64,000 nt of DNA from Trichosphaerium sp. ATCC 40318 (taxonomy: Eukaryota > Discosea > Flabellinia > Trichosidae): contig JALMLS010000022.1 in assembly GCA_038496445.1 (NCBI GenBank), positions 62,001 through 126,000 on the forward strand, written 5' to 3'. Positions 25,075 to 36,315 of this stretch are shown here, piece by piece (position 1 is the stretch's first letter; the number at the start of each line of letters is the position of its first letter). The translations under genes were made by a program, and so were the position numbers. Under the pieces are notes generated by a model. It made no database searches. It saw nothing but the letters and a program-made list of their open reading frames with translations, and was not told the DNA's origin.

Positions 25075-25506
25075 TTTTGCGCCTAAAGCTCCAACATCAA
25101 CGCCCAAGAACTCTCCACTGATCTTTGTGCTGTACAAGCGTTAAAAAGCGGGTGAAACTTATTTGAGAACCATTGAACTCTAAGCGTATTACTACTCATC
25201 CTGCAACTTCCCAGATACGCCAACTTAGTAACTGCACCGTTCGGTGGTAAAATTAGATGTAAACATAAGCCACGCAGTTTAAGGACAAGTAATCATCAAC
25301 CATACGCCATGTAGCGTATGTTTCCAGTCGGCTGCGTAGGAAAGGGATTTAACGGATGCTGTACAACAAAAAACGTTGCAACATTTTTTATTTCAGACAA
25401 TGTGGTTAAAAATGGGTAGATTGGTGTTACAGCAACTTTTTACAGTACGATCTGACAACTTGCCTTAAAAAGTCGTTTATCTTTAAAAAACTTGGTTTGA
25501 GGCAAC

Positions 25507-28500
25507 ATGAGGGCGAACAAGGTGGTCAATCGCACTGGTGGGGTACGACTTCCTTATTTACATTACAATAGGTGTTGTTTACAGTGCAATAGGTCGAAAC
25601 AGAAGATGGCCGTACACTGTACGGTATGGACGCCGAACAGTACCTAAAGGTACACAATTGAACTGTGAAGGCTCCCATAACGTTGATTTACCAGGTAAAA
25701 TCAAAAGAGGACCCAGAGCTCGAACTACGAACTGGTAAATGGATAGAGGAATGTATTGGAGAAAAACTCATAGATGCTGGTATTAAAAACCTCTAAAAAT
25801 CATTTATCTGATATCTGTAGGCGACCTATACACCTCGTTACGCGATGGTATCGTTTTATGCAAGTACGACGGAGAAATCAACCCTTTTGTTGCAAAAAAA
25901 ACTGTTTTCTGACGTTTTGTTCTCTTCTTGGTTTGTAGACTTATTAATAAGCTATACCCTGATATCATTCGAAAATTTAATACACCTAAGAGTAAAACAA
26001 GGCCTTTACATCCACTACAAGAACGTGTACGTCATTTTTTGTTCTATGACATTTTGGTTTTGACACGTGAAAATTAAAAACCAAGTTTCACTTTTGTCGC
26101 GCACATAGTGTTGATAAAAATACCGACTTGTTTACTATTGGTTTGATAAAAAACATTAGCACCCACAGCCCTATTTTGAACTTGTTGAATGGATTTACCA
26201 ACTAGATCTTTGCTTTTTTTGTCAATTTTGGTCATTTGACATGTCAAAATGACATTTTTACGACGTTCTTTGGTTTTATTGACATTTGAATGAAAGGAAA
26301 ATATTACCTTGTATTTGGACGCTTGTTGGCGTATTGGTATGCCAAGTCATTCTATGTTTATTATACCTGATTTACATTCACGTCGTTATATGCCTCAAGT
26401 ACGTTCTTACACATGAAAACAAAACAAACAATTATTGCCTTGCGATTTCTGATATTTCTTAAGGTTATTCACAACATAGCACTATTATCCACTATGTCAT
26501 CTGAGGGAAGCGAAATTAAACGAGCACCTATAGTAGAAACAGCTCCAAAGAAAACAGGTGCACACTTCCTGAAGCAAACTAATGACTAATGGGTTTTTAT
26601 CTTAGATGTCAAGAAGTGGGATACTGTTCAAGCTTCTTACGAAAATCCACTAATAGGAGATCTCCCAGCTGATGAGCTTGAAGAAGAGCTTCTTAAAGCA
26701 AAAAAAGACCTTTTAGAAGCAAACAACAAGCTTGAAAGGTAAATCTTTGAAAGCAAGGATCTCACTCGTTTTTTTTCTCGTTTTTTCTTTCTCTTTAAAA
26801 CTACGTACCTTTGGCTAAACTATGTTTTTTTCCCTAGAATGCGTGTTGCAAAGGAATACACTGAAGGAGAGTTGGAGAAATTACGAGCTGAGCTACAGAA
26901 GGAAAATGTAAGCCTTTTTTATTTGTATTAATTTTGCTTGCTTTTGCGTTTATTGTTTTCTTGGTAGGATGCCACAGAACCTTCTAAGAATGTAACAAAT
27001 GTGGAAGCCCCTGTAAAAGATAGTAATGAGGACTCTTAGAGATAAAGACATACTCAATAGAGCTGCCAATAGGCAGATAAAGAGACTCAAAGACGAGCTC
27101 GCAGATGTTAAATCTAAAAAAGAAGATCTTGAAAATAATGACACAGTGGCTAACAAACAGATTTCAGAGCTTAAATTAGAGCTTGAAATGATGAAGTCTC
27201 AACAAAAGAAGGCTGTTTTTGTAGATACAGCTGCGCAGAATGAGATAAAACAGCTAAAAGCTGAACTGGCACAGGCGAAAGCATACAACACTGAAAGCTT
27301 GCATCCAAAATCTCCTGGTAGAGCAGAGGTACTTTTACTATTCCTGTTCTGTTGACTTATGATTGTGCAGGCGTCTAGAGACCTTAGTAGTACAAATAAT
27401 AACAGTAAAGCTGCCAAGCAGATTAAACAGCTGAAAGCTGAACTTGCTAAGATGAAGTCAGATAAAGTGAAATCATCTAAGAAGATTTCAAAGCTCAAAG
27501 CTGAGCTTGCTGAGATGAAGTCTACCTCTAGAAAATCAACCAGTGCTCAACCTAGTCCTAGATCAGCTCTTGTACGTCTTATTATTATACTATCATAGTC
27601 GCTAATGACCAACAAGCAAATGGGATTGTTAATGACAGAAAACGTTTTAAAAGAAGCAGAGATGAAATCCAAGAATAAAAACCCAAGAACTCGTCGAGTA
27701 AAGATAAAACATTCTCCTCTATTACACATGACAGTAAGACATACTCTTAACCTCCATGATATTAGACCTAGCTCATGTAATATTAGAGAAAAGCAGAATC
27801 AAGACACCAGAGAAGCAATTTGACAAAGGTAAATGGATTGATTACTTTTTGTTAGTGTGGTTTTCTTATACTCTCTGTCTAGTCCCATTTCTTCTATGAT
27901 ACACGACAACTTACTACAAATTCTGCAGATACATTATCCAGAGTACTGGATACTATCCTAGAAGGAGAGGAAGCTGTTCCAGAGGACTTGAAGGCTTGTA
28001 TGACATATTTTGAGCGAGATGCTGGAAGGCGTACTTTCATGCAGCTCCTAAGAGAGCATTTGGACTCAGATGGAAATAGCAAGAAAGTAGAGATGCTTAA
28101 GGAAGCATCCTTTGATCATTTATTCCAACTCTTCACTATGGCATTACAGAACATGAACTTGGGCTCAAACAACCAGTAAGTTATTATATGTTGGTTTGGG
28201 GTTTTTAAAGTGATCGTTGCTGTTTGTTTTAATGGTTTGTACTAGTGCTGATTATATCACTGCGAAGGGTATTATGGAAATGAGCTATATGTTCTGTAAA
28301 GTCAGGACAAGAGATGGCAGTAAAGTACTAATGTGTGCTTATGTAAAGAAACTAAGTGTTTGGCAAAACTGTGCGTATTTTACTTAACAAAATATTTAAG
28401 ATGACTCACTTCTTCTTTTCTCTTAGTGACCTTCTGGGAAGAGTACTTCTTGGACATACTATCAAAGAAATTCAAAGATATTGAAGAAGATCATATAGAA

Positions 28501-29016
28501 AGTGATCATTGGCCATCTCACTTGAAGGCGTTCACAACAAATGCTCTTTCTGAATTTGGTACATTTCAGCAAGAGAAAAAAACATCTCGTAGCTTTTTAT
28601 TGTTTACCTTATTTCTAGTAATCGCCAGAATGTGGGGATGGGGTCATATACATCCTGACACTAGTACGCTATTATTTAAGGCATAAACTGTATAAATACT
28701 AACTATGTATGATAGTAATGTCGTTCACTGAAGATGCAGCAAAACGTAACAACCTCGAGCCTAAACATATTAATATGCTCCGTGTACGTTGATATTTTTT
28801 TGGCGACATACCAAAAACCTATACTAGTATATATTCATGAACCTAACATGTCTTTTTTACTAGGCATTACTCGATGACAAAAAAGTAGAAGAGGAAAAAA
28901 AGAAGAAACAAAAGAAAAATGCTACAAAGGACATAAGTTCAAAAGATGGAGAAAAAAAAATTACACAAAGTGACTGGAGGAAAACAACTAGACGAAGTAC
29001 TAGAACACTTAAATAA
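25507..29016 (+). CDS. Calponin-type CH domain, coiled coil and SBF2-like C-terminal domain
   Basis: From ATG 25507 (MRANKVVNRTGG) frame continues over many GTACG introns to TAA 29014-29016. The N-terminal part is a calponin/transgelin CH domain: LYGMDAEQYLKVKSKEDPEL, WIEECIGEKLIDAGDLYTSL, DGIVLCKLINKLYPD and DACWRIGMPSHSMF ... MPQVIHNIALLS. The middle is about 250 residues of coiled coil with repeated IKQLKAELA and ISKLKAELAEMK units. The C-terminal part (DAGRRTFMQLLREHLDSDG, DYITAKGIMEMSYMF, WQNVTFWEEYFLDILSKKF) resembles the SBF2 helical domain of KIAA0513 and MTMR5/13; this match is from memory and tentative. It ends in a Lys-rich tail. A single CH domain suggests an actin-linked scaffold or trafficking role. 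Confidence 0.65.
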
Positions 29017-29039
29017 AATAATATTCACAGTACCTACAA

Positions 29040-29760
29040 AAAAGACACCCTTTTTATTGTAAAAATATCACTCTTCCTGTAAATGGTAGACACCAAACAG
29101 TGCCTTTATACCTACATCTGCTATGCAATATAGCGAGTTGTTTTAACCATTCGTCACTTGTATGAAGGCCAAATAAAGCCTTTATTATGCAATTGACTCG
29201 TTTAGCCACTAAGTCAGACAAGAACGCCACTTCTATCAGAACATCGGCAGCACATACTCAAACTTTCTCCAGGAATCATCTGTTAAACAATGTTTTTATA
29301 AGCACGTCAAGAGCACATAAATTGTATTCAGTGCTGTATCACAGCTTTTAAGACTTTCATAAATGCTACAAACGCACTGACAAGAACATAGCTAATCACC
29401 TCCAAAAAATTTCAATGTTAAATGTAAATTTATTAAGTGTCTTGTATTTCAAATGCTTGGATAGAGCACATTTGTCTTAAACAGAAGTTGAGTCTTTGTT
29501 TTTAGAAGAGTAGTAGTTAGTATCAGAACTCTAACAGAAGTATCACTAAGTTCTATTCTCTTAACACCTACGATTGATTTAGTACCCTCAGTTATCTGCT
29601 ACTGAAGTGTGATTAAGGTAAATGGCATGAACACCAGCAAGTGCTTAACAACTTCGTCTGTCACTGAAGTGCCCCTAAGATCAATAGCATGAGCGCCACA
29701 AAGCTTTGACACCTTCATCTGCTACTAAAGTGTGAACACCAGTGAGATTTTGCATAGAAC
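29040..29760 (-). pseudogene. Decayed leucine-rich-repeat array of the 'GVHxIxLxxTSVxD' type
   Basis: On the reverse strand successive about 23-residue units can be read: GAHAIDLRGTSVTDEVVKHL, then AGVHAIYLNHTSVADN followed by a stop, then GVKRIELSDTSV, preceded by TGVHT fused to VADEGVKAL in a different frame. Frame changes and stops between units show it is not expressed as an intact protein. A weaker echo (IIKALFGLHTSDEW) near 29.1-29.2 kb suggests the array once extended there. Such repeats are abundant in amoebae and some giant viruses. It fills the 0.9-kb gap between two forward genes. Confidence 0.55.
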
Positions 29761-29931
29761 GCGTAGGACTTTTGTTTGTATACTCTTTCAAATCTACTTG
29801 TAAGTTTCAAATACTTTTCACGTGTCGAAGGTCTTTCCAACCTTCTATTCCGTAAAAAGCTCTGAGAATGTTATTTTTCAGTGAACCATTTTAACTGGCA
29901 CTTTTTTATATTAGTACCAGTTTAAACGAAC

Positions 29932-32900
29932 ATGGCAACTACTCCGGTATTTCCTGTCACTAAGGTAGCTATTTACAAACACGGTGTGGCATATTTCGAG
30001 AGGTAAGCGACGAAAGAGTTGCAACGGATAAAAACCGTTTTTCTGACAACTTTTTTAGAGAAATAGAGCTAGAACCAGGCTCAGGACAAGTTGATCTCGT
30101 TTTTCATCATAAGGAGATTAACGATGTTCTAAAAACGCTTACTGTAGTTGATGAATCTGAAAACGGCGTGATTAAGAGTGTTTCATATGAAACAAGCGGC
30201 AAAAAAGAGAAAACAGAAAAAAACTCCCGTAGGCACGTCATTGTACTAAATAACGCTCGTTACTAACTCACGACGCAGAAAACTGATTGGAGACGGTGCT
30301 TATGGTATGTCAGAGTTACTATGGAATCTACGCGGCGTAAAAATCAGTTTCGACGTCAACAAAGCTGATACTAAGGTACATAAAGACAAGTTGTCACAAA
30401 AATACTTCAAAACGCACTAAACATAGTAACACTTCTCCAGACAAGGAACGTATGCGGTCTGCTTGTTGGTATAGAGAAGCAAAAGAAGTTTATAAAAGTA
30501 GACGAAAATACGAAAGTGCCAACAGAAAATCATGTCGTTACAATGCTTGTAGATGGAGATACAGTATGTAACTTTGAAACAGTAGAAATATCAAACCTTA
30601 AAATACACGATGAAGTTATAAAAGAGGTACAAAATGCGAAAAAAGCAGAAAATTTTCTAGCAGAAAAGTTTATCAAAACCCAGAGTCATCTGACTTGTTT
30701 TAGGAATTGAAACAATCTCTATTGAATAGTTTGGATACTAGACAACGTGAACCAGAAGATACAACAAGACAGGTTACGATCTTTGCTCATGGAGACAAAA
30801 AGAGGAAGATTAAGGTGCGTTTTGGTTTGTTTTGTAGAAGTATACTGTTCTCACATATCTGAAGGCCTCTTACGTCCTTGCAAATGCTGTGTGGAAAACC
30901 TCGTATAGAGTGAATATCTTGAACACAACAGAATCAGAATTTCTAAGCAAGAAAGGCAAGATTCAACTAGATCCTTGCGTACACCTACAAGGTACAATTT
31001 TTTTATTTCTTTAGAATATGTTCTCTTTGATCATGTCTTCGTCTTACATCGACTCACACTTCTTTTAAAGGTTGGGCTATTGTGAATAACAGCCGCAAAG
31101 AAGATTGGAGCAATATTTCACTCGTATTGGTATCGGGTGTGCCTATTTCTTTCAGGATGGAGCTTTATACACCTCTTTGGAAGTCAAGACCATTGTTAAG
31201 CTTGCATGAAGAAGGTGCTGTTCTACCACCTGATGAAGCATCAACCATAAGCCAAGTTGCAACTGTACGTTCTTTGGTTTTTATCACTAAACAATTTGTG
31301 CTCACGTGGATTTGTTCTAGACGACTAACACTAACAGTAACACCTCTGGTGGTTTTTCCAATGCGTTTGGTTCTTCTGCAGGACCACCCCAACCAGCACA
31401 ACCAGCACCGCAACAAATGCCACAACAACAACAACAACCGGTTACATTTGGATTTGGTTCTTCTAGTAGTACGTTTAGTTTTGATGCTGTATTACACAAC
31501 AGAAATAGTGCTTACTCTAGTTTTCAGATAACAACAGCAACAGGCAACAGTATGGTAAAGGTGGTTCCTTTGGTTATTCTTTTGTACCTGGAACTGCATC
31601 AGTACGCAAACAATCAGGAGGAACACGGACTATGGAACACGCAGATAACTTCTACTACCATGTTGATCATCCAGTTACTGTTAAGAAAAAGCAATCCGCT
31701 CTTGTACCTATTTTGGCCCACGTGCTCAATGCAAAGAATATTGCAATATACAACAAGGTACGGTTTGATCTCATATTATAGAATCCAGCAAGGAGCATAT
31801 AACAATCATCTAACCATTTATGTAGGAAGTTAGAGAGAAGAATCCGCTTAAGGCTCTTCTTATTAAGAACAACAGCACTATGCCTTTGACAAGTGGTCCT
31901 ATCACAGTTCATAAAGACAACTTGTATCAAGGAGAAGCATTGATGCATGGTATTAAGCCTGGGGAACAAATTGTTCTTCCTTATGGTGTTGAGCTTTCTG
32001 TATCTGTTACAGATAAATCAGAGTTAAAATATAGATTCGTGCATAGCATAGCCGTTTCGGGAGCATCAGTTGCTTGCACAAGGTACTTTTTTTTTACTCT
32101 TCAAATTGCACTTAAACAAACAAACCTTCATGAATGCATTCACGTGATTTTTTTTTTGTATCTATTTTGGGTTTTTTGAAGAAATAATTATCTTTTATAA
32201 CCTTTACCTAGACGTTGCTTCTATCATACTTCGTATCATTTTGATAATAAGGGAACTGCAAGTGCGAATATAATTGTAGAGCATTCAGCAAAATGGAAAA
32301 ATGTATTTGGCGGAGGTATAGATAAATCGAAACTGAAGAGTCAAGAACATCTTCTTGAAGTAACTGATAATGGATACCGGTTTGCAAGAAAGGCTACTTC
32401 AAATTCTATAACGTACGTCAGTAAGAAAAAAAGACTCACTGTCAGAGTAAACTTGAAATTCCGGCATCATTTGAACTCGCTTTACTTTTCTCATGATTTA
32501 AGCTTTTTTTATTTATTTTTATGTTAGGAGCTTGGACATAGTGGAAGAGGGTTTTAAGACCTCAATTTTGAGAATCGATCCGAGGATTACAGAGGAGATA
32601 GTTCAAAAGCATTTTAAAGCTAAAAATATTAACAAAGAGGTTCTTGACATTCTTGAGCCTTTTGTGAAATTTGCTGAAGAGATGCGCACTCTCAATGCTT
32701 CGATACACGAGAAACGTAAGGAGCTTGAGCAGGTCTACAGAGACTTCCAAAGGGTAAGTCTTTATACCAGTGAAGTAAAAGCAATACTAATCTTTTGTTA
32801 GATTGGTCAAAGTCTTAGTGACCTTGAAGGCGCTCAAGACCATGAGTTGAGGAATAGATGGGCTACAGAGTTAATGAGCCAAGAAGACTCTTTTAGAGAT

Positions 32901-33526
32901 ATTCGCAAAGCTATTAAAGAGTTAACAAAGGAAGGAGAAGCGAAAGAAAAAGAGTTCAATCAAAAAGCTAATGATCTAAGCGGAAATTTTACTCTAGAAG
33001 TTGGCGAAGAACAAGACCACTTTTGTTACTTCGGCACTAGTGGATTTGGATCTAATAATAACGCTTTCTCAGGAGGATCTCTTTTCGGTGCCCATAAACA
33101 ATGTAAGTATTTCTCAAAAGAGCTGTTTGATGACGTGTAATTATATGTTAAATTTTTTTTCTAGATGTTCAAGATATGGGTAAGAACTTTGCTATCTCTG
33201 CTGGTAAGAGATCAAGAGGTAAAAAGCCATCTGCGCCACCTCAACCTCAGCAACAGCAGCAGCAGCTTAAGAACGCGCTTGCAGTGCCTCCACCTGGATT
33301 TGGATCGTCCAATACAGGATTTGGAGCACCTCGTCAGGGAGGATTTGGTAGAGGTTCTGGAGGATTATTTGGTACAAATTCCAATACAGGATTTGGAGCA
33401 CCTCAGGGAGGATTTTCTGGAGGATTTGGATCAAATTCCAATACAGGATTTGGAGCGCCTCGTCAGGGCAGCGGTAGTCCTCCAGGAATGTTTGGAAATG
33501 AACCGTTTGGTTCAAACAACTCATGA
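29932..33526 (+). CDS. DUF4139-type protein carrying nucleoporin-like FG repeats
   Basis: Read from ATG 29932 (MATTPVFPVTKVAIYKHGVA) to the stop at 33526. The N-terminal segment (YKHGVAYFER ... EINDVLKTLTVVDES) and the central one (ASYVLANAVWKTSYRV, LQGWAIVNNSRKEDWSNISL, MELYTPLWKSRP) match the layout of DUF4140/DUF4139 proteins, whose biochemical role is unclear. A Gln/Pro/FG-rich insert (GGFSNAFGSSAGPPQP, VTFGFGSSSSTFSF) interrupts the middle, and a coiled coil (about 32.5-33.0 kb) precedes an FG-repeat tail with GFGSSNTGFGAPRQGGFG and related units. FG repeats are the hallmark of nuclear-pore barrier proteins, so nuclear-envelope localisation is possible, but that is inference from composition. 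Confidence 0.7.
33308..33456 (+). repeat. Tandem FG-coding repeats in the 3' end of the DUF4139 gene
   Basis: The 20-mer TCCAATACAGGATTTGGAGC occurs three times, at 33308-33327, 33380-33399 and 33437-33456. It encodes SNTGFGA. The near-identity at DNA level points to recent expansion of the FG tail. Confidence 0.8.
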
Positions 33527-33888
33527 TGTTGTTAAATTATGTTTCACGAACGACTACAGAAAATAATAAAATTGACGTTTAGTAAACAGCCCTTGTAATT
33601 GTTTTAGTGTTCTTTCTGCGTTGGTTCTACCACTTCTTTGTATAAACGGAATTAATCAATGTTCCTCTTGCGAGTTACACGAGCAGAAGAGTGTATATTA
33701 TAATGTAGTGCGTACAACAGAAACAATTTAGGAGCATAGCTAGAATTTTGTTTTTTATCATTTTTTCAACGCCATTTTTATTCCTTTTGCTTGAATTAGA
33801 AGGGCGAATCCGCCCACAAACTCAAAGTTCTGTTGCGTTGGCCACATAATAAAATTGAAAAAAAATGTTTTTTTTTTGGTTCACACAC

Positions 33889-33894
33889 CACGTG
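33889..33894. promoter_or_regulatory. CACGTG E-box upstream of the bHLH gene (distal)
   Basis: CACGTG, 220 nt before the bHLH start codon at 34109. Class B bHLH proteins bind this hexamer, so self-regulation is plausible. Confidence 0.4.
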
Positions 33895-34034
33895 GGTCAT
33901 TGTAGAAACGCTTTTTATACTACTATGGTACAGTACTACGCCCTTGTATTATAAATACGCTATTTTTCGACTTAAGGAGCAACCAGTAAGCCTGAAAAAA
34001 AAAAAATTAGATAAAATAAAAAATTGTAACGAAG

Positions 34035-34040
34035 CACGTG
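34035..34040. promoter_or_regulatory. CACGTG E-box upstream of the bHLH gene (proximal)
   Basis: CACGTG within GCACGTGC, 74 nt before the bHLH start codon, a position typical of a promoter-proximal activator or autoregulatory site. Confidence 0.45.
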
Positions 34041-34108
34041 CGTTCTCGATACGATTCTCAATATCAACACTTTCATACCCATACACTCATTAAATTCAAT
34101 CTTGCGCG

Positions 34109-34881
34109 ATGAATACTACCTCAGACTACGTAATTTCAGGTGGAGAAGGCGAAGAAGGTGATAGTAATGAAAACAATAACGAAATAGATGAAGAAGACGA
34201 TAGAAAGGTTGATAACAAGTATAAACGTAAAAGGTACGCGTTGTTTTGACTGTTAAAAAAAACAAAGACACGCTAAGTACACACTGTATCGCTTTTGTTG
34301 ACACCGCTTCGTTTTTTTTTTGTAGAAGCGACCAACCTGAGTATGCAAGACGTAAATCTCATAAGCTCGCAGAAAAGAAGCGTAGAGATCGTTTCAACGA
34401 ACAAATAAAGCTTCTAGATGAGTTGGTACCTCCAGACGAGGCTGAAGGTAGACGTAGGAAGAATAAGACGCAATCTTTGGAAAGAGCAGTTGAGTATTTA
34501 CGCAAGCTGCAAGATACCAACGTCCGCCTTGAGAGTGATGTAAAGGAGCTCCATGAAGAGTTACAAGCACTCAAAAGACAAAAACAGCATCACACACCAA
34601 TGAATATGGACAGGCTTTCGGAGGGATACCATTCATGTGATGATATGCTCAGCAGTGATGCTAGAGCCGAGATTGAAAGAGCACGTAAAATGCAATTAAG
34701 TTCAGTTGACGTTCTTGTCGAAGAACAGATGTCAAATGGCATGGAAGATAACGACTCTGCGGATGCTGATAACCATATGTTGGATAGAAGTGATAGCTCC
34801 TCTCATGGCGACATCTCTAATAACCATCGTCCTAATTACTTGATTATACCCAAAAACGTGCCGTTTTTATTCAACTTTTGA
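34109..34881 (+). CDS. Class B bHLH (probably bHLH-zipper) transcription factor
   Basis: Two exons: an acidic N-terminus (MNTTSDYVISGGEGEEGD ...) is joined over a GTACGC intron to the DNA-binding part. The basic region RRKSHKLAEKKRRDRFNEQ has His54, Glu58 and Arg62, the H-E-R set that specifies CACGTG (class B; USF, MITF, Cbf1, Max). Helix 1 (IKLLDELVP), the loop, and helix 2 (KTQSLERAVEYLRKLQD) are complete, and helix 2 runs on into a leucine-rich coiled coil (VRLESDVKELHEELQALK). The C-terminal part is acidic and Ser-rich. Cell role unknown. Two CACGTG sites sit in its own upstream region and the hexamer is enriched across the window. Confidence 0.88.
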
Positions 34882-35365
34882 AGCTATTTGGGGAAAGCTA
34901 TGGACGCTCAGAACTGAGTCGTTTACTATAATGTAACCTTCTTTTTTTTTTGTGATTGTGAAATAAACAACTTTTAATTTTACTGGCTTTTTGATTCTAA
35001 TCGCTCAACAGATGTGTTTAATGAGATGCACCACCCTTTATAGCTTGGCACAGAATTACGAGAAATTGTTTGCCACTGATTTTCAGAAGCACATGCTGTG
35101 GAGCGTTAATATCTACTCAGTTGTGGAGTGTAAGCGACTTGGTATTTTCGCTTTTGTGGTACATTTGGACAAATCAGTTCCCACACTGCGATCTAAGTAG
35201 TGTCTTCAAGCCTACGATGTCCCAGAGAATCATATAGTGAACCGAGATTATTGGCATTGAGAATCTAATTCTTGTTAAATTCTGGTGAGATATTTCGAAG
35301 GACATTTCTTTTATGACTTAGAAAGGTGTCGACTTTCCAAAAAGAATCAGTCAAATTCATTAAGA
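34882..35365. other. Intergenic region of about 480 nt
   Basis: 3' UTR of the bHLH gene and upstream region of the secreted-protein gene. A short open frame begins at 35285 and runs into the next gene's ATG in the same frame, but lacks a signal peptide; ATG 35366 is preferred because a clear signal peptide starts there. Confidence 0.45.
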
Positions 35366-36126
35366 ATGCAACTTCTCCTCAGCCTTACTGTTTTCCTGTG
35401 CTTTGTTTGCTTCGCTGCTAGCTCTAAATCGATTCCTTTCGTATACAACATCGGTGAGTGCAAACCATCGCAAGATAACGCCACTGAATACAGGGTACGC
35501 TTTAAAAACACGCTAGCATATACGATTAACTCTCCTTCAGTTGTTTTGTCACTCTGGTCCTCAAAAAATTATTACTAGCTTCGGTACAGTATAGACTTAG
35601 TAATGTAAACTCACCTGCAAGTATAGGAGCAAAGACAGGTGTTGAAACAAAAATCGAACACCGCGGATTCGGCACTGTCGGTACGCACTAGTAGCAGTAG
35701 CAAGCGCACCTAACTCTTAATGTAGCACACACAAACATTGTTGTTGAGCGTGCAACTGACGGCTCATTCACCTTGGTAACTCCTTCAAGACGTACGCATT
35801 AATAAAAAGCCGCTATTGCGCCAACTAACGATTATTTTGAAGTCGAGTTCGGAGTACACAGAGATAAACCACATGCCATGTTCGTACGCTCTCCAAAGGG
35901 AACCACTGCTCTCAGATTTGGCGAAGAAAACGCTGTGGTACGTTTTGGCGCTGTTTTCTTTTCGAAAGTCGAAAATCGCTAAATTCGGTTCTTTTACGTT
36001 TAGATTCCATTCGAAATCATTGGTGGTACTGGTAGCTTTGGTAAAGCAAAGGGATTCGGTTCTTTCACTATCTACAATGAAGGCGAAAAGATCACTGGTG
36101 ACGTTGCTGCTACTTACAACCTTTAA
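35366..36126 (+). CDS. Secreted protein with an allene-oxide-cyclase/dirigent-like barrel
   Basis: ATG 35366 opens a signal peptide (MQLLLSLTVFLCFVCFAASS). Short exons then give IPFVYNIGECKPSQDN, GVETKIEHRGFGTV, VVERATDGSFTLVTPS, FVRSPKGTTALRFGEE and IPFEIIGGTGSFGKAKGFGS, with stop TAA at 36124-36126. A late 'GGTGxFxxAxGxGxF' strand pair is typical of dirigent and AOC-like eight-stranded barrels; the overall identification is tentative. Such proteins bind small hydrophobic ligands and need not be enzymes. It is followed 190 nt downstream by another secretory-pathway gene on the same strand. Confidence 0.6.
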
Positions 36127-36315
36127 TAAGCAATGTAAGAACAGATATGCAATAAACTCGTATCATTTCAGACGCATTTTGTCAGCTGTTTTATGCGCAG
36201 ATACCTGCATAGCCTTTCAGCTTGCGTAAAGCACCAACATTAAGATGGTCTCTTAAGTGCAGTAGCTGGGATTTTTGAGACGCTTAACAGTCTAAAAAAG
36301 CTCCAACTCTTTCAA

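Larger units (their letters stand above)
33527..34108. other. Intergenic region with two CACGTG sites before the bHLH gene
   Basis: About 580 nt, A/T-rich, with no coding signal. It contains the 3' UTR of the upstream gene and the promoter of the bHLH gene. Confidence 0.5.
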
